This document shows positions 1 through 12,376 of a stretch of DNA of 64,000 bases, piece after piece; within the stretch, counting starts at the first letter, position 1; each line of letters starts with the position of its first letter. The notes beneath the pieces are model-generated. The model ran no database searches. It had not been told where the DNA came from and saw only the letters and a list, made by a program, of their open reading frames with translations. The translations under genes were made by a program, and so were the position numbers. Location of the stretch: assembly GCA_037962975.1 (NCBI GenBank), contig CM075673.1:166924667-166988666 (forward strand), in the 5' to 3' direction. This DNA is from Clitoria ternatea. Lineage: Eukaryota; Streptophyta; Magnoliopsida; Fabales; Fabaceae.

Positions 1-2449
1 TTTAAATAATTTTAACATGATCAATTGATTGTTAAATTTTGATGAATTTAAATATAATTTTTAGTTATTAAAAGTATTTTGAAAATAGTTAAAAAATAAA
101 ATTATTAAAGTTTCTTTTAATTAAGAATGTATTGTAGTCTGCTAGAGGTTACATGTTAAACGTAACTCCAAATAAATGTGTAATTTAGTTATCCATATTA
201 ATAATTAATAAAAAATTCAAAGCAGGAATTAGATACAAAATATCTAATATAAAAACATTAAAAAATACTTTATAAAATTAAAACAAAATGAAAAAAGGCC
301 TTATTTTATTGGGGGATGAAAACACATTTTGGCCCTTTAAATTAAGAGTGATGATCCATAACATCATAAAAAAATAGTCATGATTCATTAATATCTAAAG
401 TCAAATTTGTACGCAGTACATTGATTTGAATATTCAACTGAAAAGTTTATTGTATTTATCTTTTATTGACGGACTAGTTTGATCATCCCAGGTAAATCAA
501 ATGCATGTGGGGTAACACTATACATCCGTTTCCCGAGGAAGTAAAGAAAAGTAGAAAGAAGGTTGGATCAGAAAAAAAATGATAATTTTTACGTAAAAAA
601 ATTAAAAAAAAATCTCTAACTCTGATGTTAACTTTTCAGATATATATAAAAAAAAAAAACCGTTGTAACCCTGATATTATATTAAAGATTTCATACTTAA
701 TTGATTATAATTGTAACGAGTCAACAAATACTTCAACGATGAAAAACATTGTGTAACTTCTAACTGTATCAAAAGCGAATCATGCATATTGTAATGAAAT
801 CCAGATCCAGACATGCAATCCTGGTTTCACAACAATGTTTCGGCACAAATCTGGAGCCAGTTAGTTTATAACAAAACATAAACACTATGTATCTGTTTGG
901 TTGGGATAGTTAATCCTTGAAGCTATTCAAGCTGTTTAACCGAAGGATCTATTTTTAAGAAGTTTGCCCAACTAAGTTGTGTCTTGTATCTTTGACATGG
1001 CCCTGCGCATGACAGCATATTGCAAATTAGCAGCAGCATTGATTTTACAGAGATGTTAAATAGCATTACAGCACTAAAATAGCAACTTTCCAATACCCAC
1101 GTTTACCTTTTCACATGTGTCTGTACTCGTGCACTTTCCTTCCAAAAAAACAAATGGCATAACTGTAGTTGGTACATTGCTTCTACAGTTTCTTGTTTCC
1201 CCTCAAACACCAACGCCATTCTTTCCTACGCGACTTACAACAGTGACCCGTGCTAGTGTATCAAATAATCTCAGCACAAATCCCAGCTTAAACACATACA
1301 AGCTTCATTACAAAAAAGATATAAGAAAAATAAAAAGAAAGGAATAAATTCAAGGAAAAAGAAAAACTTCATGAAAAAATCATGCTTAAATATAATTTTT
1401 ATCTTTATATAAAACAGTGGTATTTTAGTTTTGTTCTATTAAATATCTTTTTAATAGATACTGTAAAGCTAAATACATAAAGTGTTGAGTAACTATTTAG
1501 ATTATATGTTCCTTTGATATGGTTAAGAAAACAAAATTTTATTAAAAAAAATTCTAAATATTAAAATATAATATTCTACACTAAAAACCATTCATGATAT
1601 CGCATGCAAATAATCAAGTAGACATAGTTAAACAAGTTCATAAAGTTGAAAAAACAAACTAATATATTTAATATAAATTTCATATAAAAACATATTTTAT
1701 AGAGATCTAGATTAAAAGACTTACATTTATAAGGATGAAAAATATATTTAAACTAAAAAAAAATCAAACCTGGAATAGGTTTGGATAAATACTGGAAGGG
1801 AAACACAACTTGCTATGCATATATGTAAACTTTCCATATTTTTCCAGGATTATTATGAAGGAAGTTCTAAACAGGCCCTATATATGGTATTAAGATATAA
1901 TATGTATCATGATATTTTCTCATAGGTTCAAGAAAGAAAATAAACAAAACTGATAAATAAGGGTAGAGTGAAGAGTAAAGCCATCTAAAGCAAATTCAAC
2001 CAAATTCTAAAACTGGAACCAAGAATCAGTTAATGTACAGAAATTTATGTGATGCACTAGCACGGATCACAGTTGAACATCACATGAACTTGGAAGGATG
2101 AGAAGAGAGATCATGAAGAGGAAGTGTGTGGTGAAGAAAGGTCTATGTAGAAGTTGGTGCCATTTAGTGGTTTCTGAAGCTTCTTATAGCAGCAGCTTTG
2201 GATTTGGGGCAAGACACACCGACAACGTGGCAAATCAAATTTGATATATCATATTCTCTGGTGAGTTCTAATTCTTAATGTTTACCCGTTAAACATGCAC
2301 ATTGCATGTCAACCGTTGGATTGGGGAAGGTACACGTGTCAAACATCGAGGGTGGGTAATAACAAATTCATAATGTTGATGTCATCAAGGACGAGGTTCT
2401 CGTGGTGCAACATGCCTAAATATTTTATTATTTCATCATTTCTATTTCC

Positions 2450-2501
<52 letters not shown>

Positions 2502-2958
2502 CTTTAATATTTTATTCCGTAATCATTTCTCTTTCCTTTAAAATATATTTTTGGAAGAGAATAAATTCAATATATGTCATTGTCAAAAAAATATAAAAAC
2601 TTCATTGTATAAGGAACTTTTAATAAAAATAACTTTTAGGACTAACTTCTATTTTTTTTTTTTACATTGTTTATGCCCTAATCATTTCTCAATTTTTGTA
2701 AGTATTTTAACATTTTTTTCCTCACCTCCTCTGTCCTTTTTTAAGCTTTTCATTACTTAAATATTTCTTTTACATCTCCTCTGAAAAAGATCCCAAATAA
2801 ATGACACACGCGAAATCTTAAATAAATAAATAAGTATACAAGATAAAAAAAAATATCCAAAATGAAAAGCTAATGAAAAACAAAATGGTTTATGTTCCAT
2901 CTGAATTAATCTATAATAAAATTAAAGCTTCTAAAAAAATTACCAAACAACTCACTTT
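1..2958. other. AT-rich intergenic DNA
   Basis: No coding region with recognisable domains or a plausible splice structure was seen on either strand. The stretch is AT-rich with many short poly-A and poly-T runs. A short ORF near 2,098 and others are too small and unlike any family I recognise. A (TA)n tract lies near the right end. Confidence 0.6.
2454..2500. repeat. (TA)n microsatellite
   Basis: About 47 bases of uninterrupted TA dinucleotide repeat. Confidence 0.95.
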
Positions 2959-4586
2959 TGTAATATCCTAATTAAAATTATTGAGATAAATTAATTGACT
3001 TAGTTCACTTTAATCAATTCTTCTTATTTTTTTTCTTCCTCACTTCCACTCTCTCTATGCATGCTTTGAAGAGAAAAGAACACTTCTTCTTTCTCTTCCT
3101 CTCATCATGGCACCACCCCCTTTATTCCACCATCTTCTTCAATTTCCTTCATGCAAAAGGTAGGGTTTCACTACTCTTTCTCTTCTCTACTCACGTTAAC
3201 GCAAAGAACAAGGGCTAGGGGTTTTCCATTTAAATTTTAAGGTGAGAAAGTCATGAACCCATGTTTCGGTCTGACTCTAATTTCTTGAATTCAACTCTTG
3301 ATTCCTTTAAATTTGTGGCTATATGTAGTTTTAGAACCATTTCAAAGTCGTGGGTTTCTCTCATTTGCTTTAATTTCATTTGAAAAGGTATGGTCCAAGA
3401 ACCCATGGCTCCAATTGGTTTAATCTCTTGGTTTAGATCTTAAATTCCTTTTATTTCTATGACCATAGGTTGTTTTCAGACCGCTTTGAAGCTTCATGAA
3501 ACCACGTTTTGGAACCCGTCGACAATGTTCGGTAAGTCGTAAACTTTTGAACCTTCACCATTTTGTTAAATTGGTGATGTTAACAATGCTTCAGGTTGCT
3601 GATTAGTTAGAAAATAATTAAATCATATGAGTGTAGTAATCGGTTGATTAATCAAAGAGCTTTGGCTTATGTTTTGATCGTAGGTTCGTTGTCGGAACGT
3701 GATCGGAATGAGAGCTTAAGCTTAGGAATCTCAGATTCCAAATAGGGGAGAGTTATATTTTAAAAGCATAGGTTATGAACGGATAAGAGATAGGTTTATA
3801 TTTGTTTACAATGATTTGATTGATGTATGTGATTAGATAGTAACTATGTGCTCGTGTTAGAAACCATCCCCTCGTTGTTGCATTATATGAAAATTGATGA
3901 TTTGATTATGATTTCGTTCATATGATAGATATGACACGAGATGGAAATAGATGAATATGTATGATATTTGATAAAGAATTGATGAATTACTGTTGGATTG
4001 GTTTCTAGTGTTTGATTAATGATTATGATATTTTTACATTGGTTATGCATAACATTTGCATAAGGACGCACATAAGACTGTAGGGAGCCTGTGATGTCGG
4101 CCCAGATGGGAGGGCGACCTTTGAATAGACACAGACCTTGTGGTGGTTTCTTCAGTTTCCACAGACGCCTTCGAGTGGGACTCAAGGCCAGCTCACGATA
4201 CCATTGTTGATTTACCATTGTCACTGAGAATGACTAGTGTTGCAAATGGGTACGCGGTTTGGTACCTGTAAAATGATCGAATAACATAAGAAATTTTTTA
4301 TATATTGTAGTATTAATCCCATCATTAGGGTTGAATCCACATACATGTGCATTAGTGTTGTGAGGCAACCATTATGATATTGAGAAGTTGTGGGACAACC
4401 ATTGATGATGATTGAAATGGTATTGATAGCATCTGTGATGATATGATTATGTACTGTCGAGTTATGTTACATGACAATGATGATATGATGATGAATGTGT
4501 TGTATAACAAAATATGGATAATGTGATGAACTAGATTAATTGACTAAAATATATTGTGGCAAATCTGGTTTAGTATTTGTCTTTTA

Positions 4587-4631
<45 letters not shown>

Positions 4632-5280
4632 CACTACACCAGTTTTTATAATGCAGTGAATATAGATTGCGAAAATGACTGGTAAAAGCTTGGGAAGCTT
4701 GGTGGGTGAATCCTAGGATGGATTCATATGTATATATGGATATATTGTATAGTTTTTGATGTCATAGCCTTGGTCGGCTTGTGTTGTATATTGTAAATAT
4801 AACTATATAGTTGACTTAGGTATCTAGTAACCGTATTGGAGGTCCATAATTGGGTTTGATATCTAATTGTAAGTTTTGATAATGATGTGTGATCATGTGT
4901 ATAGCATGAGTGAATTGATGTTGGATATGCCCAGGGAATTGATTACGTGATAATATGTTATTGAAACCATATTATGGGCAAGTACTGTGAATGTCTTTAA
5001 GTCTAGAATGTGGGTATTGATGAGAATGTAATGGAAAATATAGTATAGTGTTAAGATTATATGAGTTAGTATGTTGAGTACTTGAGGATCATGCCATATT
5101 AAGGAACTAAACATGTCAAAATAAGATTCGTGAGGTTCTATAACCTCTGGATAGGCTTTATAGAGCCTATATGGTATTTAAAAAGTATGAGAGTTAGTTT
5201 GGTCCTAAATGGATGGGATTTGAAAGGGTAAGCTGCTTGGAAATGGCCTAAAATGACCTAATTGCATCAAGAAACATTGT
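2959..5280 (+). mobile_element. Degenerate LTR-like sequence (possible Ty3/gypsy relic)
   Basis: The left edge reads TGTAATATCC, close to the TGTAACATCC start of the intact gypsy LTRs further right. The stretch has the long, low-coding, GT-rich texture of those LTRs, and a transposon-type ORF follows at 5,319. No second LTR, primer-binding site or target-site duplication was found, so both limits are uncertain. It could instead be ordinary intergenic DNA. Confidence 0.3.
4591..4628. repeat. (AT)n microsatellite
   Basis: 38 bases of uninterrupted AT repeat inside the LTR-like stretch. Confidence 0.95.
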
Positions 5281-5318
5281 CAAAACAGAGAAAATTCTAG
5301 CCATGGAACAAGAAAGAA

Positions 5319-5996
5319 ATGAGGAAGGATAAGGGGAAGGGCCCTACTTTTGTTAGAAGCCCAACTTCTCCACCTCCCAAGAGAAGCAAGAAATCCAAAT
5401 GGGAGAAGTCTGAGAAGAGGTCAAAACATGGTCGTGATTATGATTAGAGGAGGTTTAGAGACCCCAAGGCGGAGCAAGATTACAAGCACCATTTCAATCT
5501 TAGAAGCATCATCAGAGGTATGGTGATGTTGCTCCAAGAAGATACATGCCCACATCCTGATGTGAGAGCAGCAATGCATGCCAGGGTCTGGGGCTACTTC
5601 AACAAAATTTTAGGGCAAGCGTACCAAGAACTGACTAAGGAGTTCTATTCCAATTTGAGACCTAATGGGAACCCCGACTCTAAAGATGAAGTCCCATACT
5701 CTTCTTATGTGATGGGTGTTGTGATAATGCTATCGAGGAAGATTCTCAGGAAGACTCTCAAGCTAACGGTAGTGGAGGATGCGGAGTATGAATACTCTAA
5801 AATTTTGAGTGGGTTCACTAGGCACGAAAATCGAGATATGGTTCAAAGAGTTCTTCAAGTTTATTGCAAGGAGGGGGTGGAGTTTGAAACCATTGTATGT
5901 AACGTTCCCAAGTTTGTTAGTAAGAATTCTCTTGTAAAAATCCGTACAACATGTGTTGAAACTCTAATAGAGTTGAACCATCTTGCAAACTCTTAA
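5319..5996 (+). pseudogene. Broken transposon-type ORF (plant transposon-protein / retroelement gag-like)
   Basis: An ATG at 5,319 opens a frame whose N-terminus is rich in Lys, Arg, Ser and Pro. An in-frame TAG at about 5,445 interrupts it, and the same frame then continues to a stop at 5,996. The open part downstream of 5,520 is 158 residues. It contains an EFYSNL motif followed by a short loop and SYVMG, the layout of the 'putative plant transposon protein' region found upstream of pol in some plant Ty3/gypsy elements. The family assignment rests on this pattern only. The stop and the lack of pol nearby mark it as a relic. A diverged domesticated gene is possible but less likely. Confidence 0.5.
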
Positions 5997-6227
5997 CGAA
6001 AAATTTGTGAAGCTCCATTCTCAGTAAAACTAGCACTTAGGGTTCAAATATGATTATTTTCTAAAGATATTATTTCAATTTTTTCATGATAACGATGCGG
6101 TATTATTTTATTTATCTTTTAAGTTTTAGAAAATGGTGAGCAAGAGCAACCATAAAATTTTTAAAATTATTTTTTATACTAAATTTAAAAGATAGAAAAA
6201 AATTGTAGTTTGAAAGTTTAAAAAATA

Positions 6228-6540
6228 AGAATAAATATGTTTTTGTCTCTATATTTTTTTTTGTTTTGGTCTATCAATTATTCTTTTTATTAGTTTCGAT
6301 CCTTATATTATTGAATATATTGAAAGTGGTTCCTATAATATAATATTATTAACTTAGCTACTAATTAAATATAAAAAAATATTTTGCTATAAGTATCTTG
6401 TTTTGTCTTTTTCTCTATCAACATTTTTAGATATTTTAACATATTCAATAACATAAATATCAAAACTAATAAAATAAATAACTCATAAATCAAAACCGAA
6501 AATAAATAAAAATATAAGTGAAGAATAACGTATTTAAGCC
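6228..6540. mobile_element. Foldback / MITE-like element
   Basis: Two imperfect arms of about 110 bp face each other. The left arm, around 6,228-6,345, runs through 'ttttggtctatcaatta' and 'ttattagtttcgatcc'. The right arm, around 6,430-6,540, carries the complement. This is the form of short non-autonomous DNA transposons. No clear TSD was identified. The surrounding 5,997-7,588 is otherwise AT-rich with nothing recognisable. Confidence 0.5.
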
Positions 6541-7588
6541 TTAAAAATAAAACAAGGCCCTAAATGTTTTTATTATGGGAATATTTGCACTTCTAAATTT
6601 ACTTTTATTACTATGCAAAATTTTCTTTACTTTATTTTCTCTTATTGTTGTCTAACTTTCTAAAGTCAACTTTTACTAAAATGATTAGACTGACAGTCTC
6701 TATTAAAAATGAACTAAAAGTCAGGATGGGGTTGACCTTTTGTTCTTGCAAAGATTTTATAAAATCTCAAAAATTAAATTATACAAATCAATCTATTTCA
6801 TGTTAAATGTTAGGTCAAATGTTATATCACACATTTCTGGCGTATAATTTTTTATATGGAAAAATATAAATTTAAATTACTTGAGTAATATTATATTTTA
6901 TATTAATTAATAATTATTATAATGTACATGTAATGAAAACAATGCAGAAAGGCAATGAGTAGTAATGTAAAATGTCTTAGATGATGTATAACATCAAAAG
7001 GATATGTTTTGTGTTATTTATGAATCATATATATTTTTTTTATTATACATGAAATTAGTATTTTTTTATTTTTCAATTATAATTTTTATGTACATTTATA
7101 TTTAATAAATGCTTAAATATATATGAAAGGACTATATACTAAATATTTATACACAAGTTTCATGTTTATTTCATAAGTACACATATTACATTATATTAAA
7201 TTAATTAATGTATATATTTGATCACCAAATGTATAACTTTTTTTTTTTGAGAAAACGAAATGCATAACTTAGTTCGTAGAAATAGTTTGATTGCCAACAA
7301 TAATCCTACTTAATTCAACTCCACATAAAATATATGTATTAAATAATCATGTTAGTTATACACTTTTTAATTTAATTTTCTATTTTTTCAATTTCTTTAC
7401 ACCATAAATGTAAAAATACTTTTCTGGATTTAATGTTTTTCTTTTCTTTCTATTTTCCCCTTAAATTTAAGGATAAAAAAGTAAAGTTGTACCTAAATTG
7501 AAACAGGTAATTATTTTAAAAAATTGTTTAATAGTATTATTTATATGAGACAATTATATTATGTTAAGAATATTCATATCATGATGTA

Positions 7589-8950
7589 TGTAACATCCAT
7601 GATGTTAAAATTTAATTTATTACGCCTCATAAAATTTATTAATTGAAGAGTTAAAAATTAAAATAAATCGTGATGGTAAAATATCATTTACCATGGAATA
7701 AGAGTAAATTTTATTTACCTTATATTAATAAAATTATATTAATAAAAAAAGAAAGAAAATAGAACTTGAAAATGACCAAAATGCCCTCGAAGTAAAATAT
7801 TTCGATTTCCTCTTCCTTCTTTATTTTTCCACCTGAGTGCTACGCTCAAAGAGAAGCTTACTTTTCCATTTCCATGGCTGCAGGTTGCCAAGCTTGGATC
7901 CAATCTAATCATTGGCCAAAACTCGAAATCGATAGCATTTTTTAATCGTGAAAACAAGGAAAGTATCATGGTATCTTTAATTTTAAGTTTCGAATAAATT
8001 TTTCTCCCTCCTAATTCCTAGCGGTTTAGGTAATTCGGTCAAATTTCAAGATTCTAAATCGATTAAAGGATTCTTGGTAGCTCGCGAATAGTAAAAATGC
8101 TGACAGATTTTCATTTTGTTAGTTATAGGTGATGGACCGAATGTCGGGGAACCGTTAAAAAAAAATTCTAATCTAAGGTCGAAATTAGTCTAGGTAAGCT
8201 TTTGAAGCATTAAGAATGAGTTTGAAGTTGTTTAGACAAATCAAATTGTTGTTTCCAAAGTCAAAATCCTAAAATTGTTTTGTAAACCCTTCAATTTCAT
8301 ACATTTGATGTATTGGGTGTCGTGGAAAGAGTTCTAAAAGCTTGGAGTCAATGTAAAAGGTGTGTCAGGTTAAAATTAATATAGAAAAGTTATGTAAGCT
8401 ATAGAGTGCGTAGGAAAAAGTTTGAATGTGTGTGTGAACTCGAAAGAGTGATAGTGTAAAGTGAATAAGTGTAAGAATGAATGATTGAGAATTGATATAT
8501 TGACTAGTAATTAATTAGAGTAGTCATTGTAGTGAGATATTGAAATATTATGAGATTATATTGAAGAATTTGAATTTAAAGAGTTAAATGTTGACTAATT
8601 TTAAACCAATGAGAAATTGTGAGTTAGCTTTGAAAAGATGGCTTATAAGACTACATGAAATTGTTTTTTTTTTTTATTTGATGAGAATTATGAGGTTATA
8701 TATACTTAAATTGTAGACACAATGAAATATAGTTTTATGCATGAGAATAATTACAAATTTAATTATTTGATTAATAAAATTAATCTAATAATTAAAGTCA
8801 AGAAGGGATAAAAATATAATTAAGAAAAAATGTTTAATTTTCAAGACTAAAAAAGTTTTAATTTTACGAATCATAATGTGATGTAAATTTATAATATTTA
8901 TATTGATAATTGAATTTCAGCTAAACAGAAACGTAATCCACAATGCTGAT
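7589..8950 (+). mobile_element. Truncated LTR relic related to element A
   Basis: The left edge TGTAACATCCATGATG closely matches the LTR start of element A (TGTAACATCCCTGATG at 23,517), and the following A/T-rich block also resembles it. Similarity becomes hard to follow further right and no matching right terminus or second LTR was found. It is read as a truncated, old Tekay-like LTR; the right limit is a guess. Confidence 0.4.
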
Positions 8951-9486
8951 TTAATTATATTTATATGATAGTGTATCCTCTTTTTTTTTTGGCTTTAATA
9001 TATTTTTGTCTCTTGGAATCTTTAGATTCGGGTCCCTGTAAATATATATTTTTCTTTTACGTTTCTTAAATATTTTGTTTTTAAGACCTTTTGGAGAAGT
9101 TGAATATGTTAAGTATTGTCATGATGTATAGAATTGTTATATAATTTTAAGATGTCTAACACTATAATTATAAGTTTTTTAAAATAGAATAAAATTAACA
9201 ATCAATTTATTAATTTTATCAATAATAAGGGTTAAACTCATAATTTTCCTCTCCCTAAACCGAAAAAAGAAAAAAATTATAAAGCAAATTAGAGATGTTG
9301 TGGTGGTCGTTTTATTGATTTTGTTTAAATAAGATTTTGGACTTAAAATTTTTTATTTCTATCTATTGAAATAGCAGTGAAGAGACATGCATGCTTCTGG
9401 ACACTTGGGTTCAAATCCTGCACTAAATACTTGTTATATATATAAAAATATATATATTAAATGAACAAAATTAATCTACAAAAATT
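8951..9486. other. AT-rich intergenic DNA
   Basis: Nothing recognisable as coding or structured RNA. A short stretch near 9,000-9,080 resembles one arm of the foldback elements seen elsewhere in the window, without a matching partner. Confidence 0.5.
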
Positions 9487-9583
9487 AACTCTACCCTAGT
9501 ATGGGTAATTAAAATTTGAACATGAAGAAGCTTAATCAACCCAATGCCAACATTAACATTTGTAATTTGTAACTAAAGCAAAA
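9487..9583 (+). repeat. 97-bp direct repeat, left copy
   Basis: Nearly identical to 9,763-9,859. Both copies run from 'aactctaccc' through 'atgaagaagcttaatcaacc' to 'gtaatttgtaact'. The two copies bracket a MITE. Confidence 0.85.
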
Positions 9584-9587
9584 TTAA

Positions 9588-9762
9588 TGGGGTGTTTGGT
9601 TCACTGAGGAAACAGAGTTGAGTTGAAGTGAAAAATTTAAAAATTGTTATTAATTTTTCACACCGTTTAAGACAATCAAAACTTCAGTAACCCGTAAGAT
9701 CAAAAATCTCCCACAACTCAATGGAGGTTTTCTCCGTTTGCTCCTATCACCAGACAAGCTCT
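9588..9762. mobile_element. MITE, GGGTRTGTTTGG family (copy 1)
   Basis: About 175 bp beginning GGGGTGTTTGGTT and ending ACCAGACAAGCTC, with an internal block ('gagttgagttgaagtgaaa', 'caatcaaaact') shared with copies at 16,505 and 62,390. The termini suggest a PIF/Harbinger- or hAT-like MITE; the superfamily is not settled. Confidence 0.55.
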
Positions 9763-9859
9763 AACTCTACCCTTGTATGGGTATTTAAAATTTGAACATG
9801 AAGAAGCTTAATCAACCCAATGCGAACATTAACATTTGTAATTTGTAACTAAAACAAAA
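9763..9859 (+). repeat. 97-bp direct repeat, right copy
   Basis: Second copy of the 9,487-9,583 sequence, differing at only a few positions. Confidence 0.85.
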
Positions 9860-10429
9860 GTATCTCACAAAGTATTTAAAAAATAATATATAAAAATAAA
9901 ATTATCAACTTTTGATAGGAACCACTCATCTGTGGACCACCTCTGTTTTAATTTGGGAATTTAGGAATTCAGGGCATCTTTTAACTAGTGTCAGCAATCA
10001 ACTCTGAGAATTCTAACTTATTCTAAGGTCTCATTTGAAATTAAATTGAGATAACAGAATTATAAAATTGAAAAATTTAAAATTATTATTCTGTCAGTAT
10101 CCTTTTGTTATACTAATAATATAGTCTAAATAAATCTGTGGAATAAATATAAAAATTTAAGACATGTTTTAGGTGGTTGTGAATTTTTTTTATTTTTATA
10201 AGTAAATTTGAAAGTAAAATGTGTTTGATATAAAAGAGTTTTAAAGAGTACGTGTACTTTGTATAGTATTGTTTTTATTTTTAAAGAAAACAGAAAGATG
10301 CATCTAAAAACATGTCTAGTCTCATTGAAGATATTTTTCTTTAAAATAAAATAAAATAGCACCTAAACTAAAATAAAAACAAAAAATAGTTGTTGTTTTT
10401 ATCTTTTTAGTTATTATTTTTTACATTAT
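9860..10429. other. AT-rich intergenic DNA
   Basis: No gene or recognisable element seen. Confidence 0.5.
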
Positions 10430-10710
10430 CATTACCACCACTACTATTGTTGTTATTGTCACATCACGTCGCCATCTCACCTTCATTACCACACCAACCG
10501 CCATCACCATCGTTGCCCCTACTACCCTACCCTTGCCAATGCCATTTGACCCTTGTCATTCACCTGCTTAGCTTGTCACTAGAACTACTACGTTGCTGTC
10601 ACCACAACCATTGTCGCCCACCACCACCTCACTTTCATTGTTGTCATCATCTTCGTTGCAACCACCACCATAGTTGTAGTCCTCACCACCCCACTAATGG
10701 TGGTAGCGGA
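10430..10710. repeat. Degenerate ACC/ATT trinucleotide block 1
   Basis: Long run of imperfect CCA, CAT and TTG triplets. Open frames here translate to low-complexity His/Pro/Ser/Leu strings without domain character, so this is read as decayed simple repeat and not as a gene. Confidence 0.7.
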
Positions 10711-10964
10711 GATTGGCTTGGTAAGTTATTAGTGAAATAAAATAACTTCCATAAAGAATATGACTTTGAAAATAAAATATAAGACATAGAAACAAATATG
10801 TTTTCTGTTTTCAAAAAATATGAAAGTGACAACAATTTTCAAAAAAATAAAATAGAAAACAAAAATAAGAAACATTTTCACAAACCAAATGTCACCTTAA
10901 TTTTTACTTATTTTTAAAATGATTTTTAATCATATTTAAAAACAAGAAAAAAATATGACCTTTG

Positions 10965-11180
10965 TTGTCCATCATTACTACTATTATCTTATCACTATTA
11001 TTGCTGCCACCATTAGTACCATTATTATCACCACCATTGCTGACACCACCCCGACCACCGCCATCTTTGTCACCATCACCACCACCACGCCCTCCATCGT
11101 CATTGTGACCGACATCATTATTATTACTATTGTCGCCACGATCATTTCTGTCGTTATCGCCACCACCACCACCATCCTTG
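10965..11180. repeat. Degenerate ACC/ATT trinucleotide block 2
   Basis: Same type of decayed CCA/ATT triplets as block 1. The DNA between the blocks and after block 2 shares poly-A-rich phrases such as 'aaaacaaaaataa', so the two blocks may be a tandem pair of one repeat unit. Confidence 0.7.
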
Positions 11181-11659
11181 TAGTAAATTTCTTATTAATG
11201 TTATTTTAATTATATTATTGTTGTTTACGTGTAAAATAGTTTTGATTGTAATTATAAAAGTTTTACACAATTTTTTAACATTCAAAATCTTAAAAACTAA
11301 AACATAAAATAAAAATAAAAAATAAATTTTCAAATTTTAAAACTAAAAACAAAAACTCACACCCAAACTTAACATTAATTTGTTTATGGAAAGATATATA
11401 TTTCATAATGATGAACTCTCATGAATACAAGATCACTTGTCCAGCCCCAATCAAAGTATCAAAGAAAAAAACTGATGAACAAGGCCTTAACGAATATATG
11501 ACTACTTATTAGATTTCATGAAAATTGCTGGGCGCGTGGAAAATATTTCTTTAAAGTGTGGTCAAATTAAATAACTTTTTATTTTTCTAACCAACAAACG
11601 GTAAAAATTATTAACAGGTAGAAGGGTACTCATACCTCACAGCAAATAAGGGTACTCAT

Positions 11660-12376
11660 TCTTTTATTAGGATTAAGTACGGTTGTTAACTTTTCGTCAG
11701 TTAAACATTGATTCGGTATTGACACGTGTATTTATTTAATTTTTTAAAAAAATGCCCCTTAAGCCTTATTCATCATCATCTTCTTCTCCTCCCTTTTTGT
11801 TACTCGAAATTGACACGTTTTTTTTTTCGTTATTCCCTCACTTGTCTCCCCTTTCCCCTTAGCCCATGATTCGTCTAGTGGCGCCATCGGCGTGGCATAG
11901 ATGAAGCAAACGCAAATTCCTTGTGACGCTGGAGAAGAACAATGCGATGGAAGAGGTGATGGTTGGTTCTAACATTGTCAAACTAAAAGTGGAAGCTTGA
12001 TCTAAAGCACATAGGCTCAACCAAAGACACACTCTCATAGTCTGGTCACATCCAATTCCACCACTCACATCAAACACGAGTCTATACTCAAGGGAATGAA
12101 GAGAAAAGAACCAAATTTGTCATCTTAATGATAGCCTCAAGTCTAAAATTGTATTTGATGTGAAAAATTATAATGACATGACTTAATTCTATAAAAGAAT
12201 ATTTTAAGGGCTAAATTCTAAAAAAATTCTTTAGGGGTTGACCTTCAACTTTTTTAAAGGCTAATTTTATATTTAAACCATACAATACACACGTCAATGT
12301 TGAGATATCTAACTATTAGCCACATCAATATTTAACTAATAAAAAGTTAACGGTAGAGCTTAATCCTAATAAAAAT
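11660..12376. mobile_element. Foldback DNA element with about 70-bp inverted ends
   Basis: The left end carries 'tttattaggattaag', then 'gttaactttt', then a 'ttgacacgtgt' phrase. The right end carries the complement in reverse order, ending 'cttaatcctaataaa' (12,359-12,373). The arms are about 70 bp. The interior has no transposase and includes a short block repeated outside the right end (compare 12,190-12,300 with 12,380-12,460). It is read as a non-autonomous foldback or MULE-type element. Confidence 0.6.

Noticed and set aside
2098..2240. Short ORF with MKRKC-type start
   Set aside because: Too short, unsupported by splice sites or conserved motifs.
7739..7969. Minus-strand 76-codon ORF
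   Set aside because: Lies in the LTR relic, has no recognisable domain and no homologue that I can name.
10447..11209. ORFs with His/Pro- or Ile/Thr-rich products
   Set aside because: Low-complexity translation of decayed trinucleotide repeats; open on both strands.
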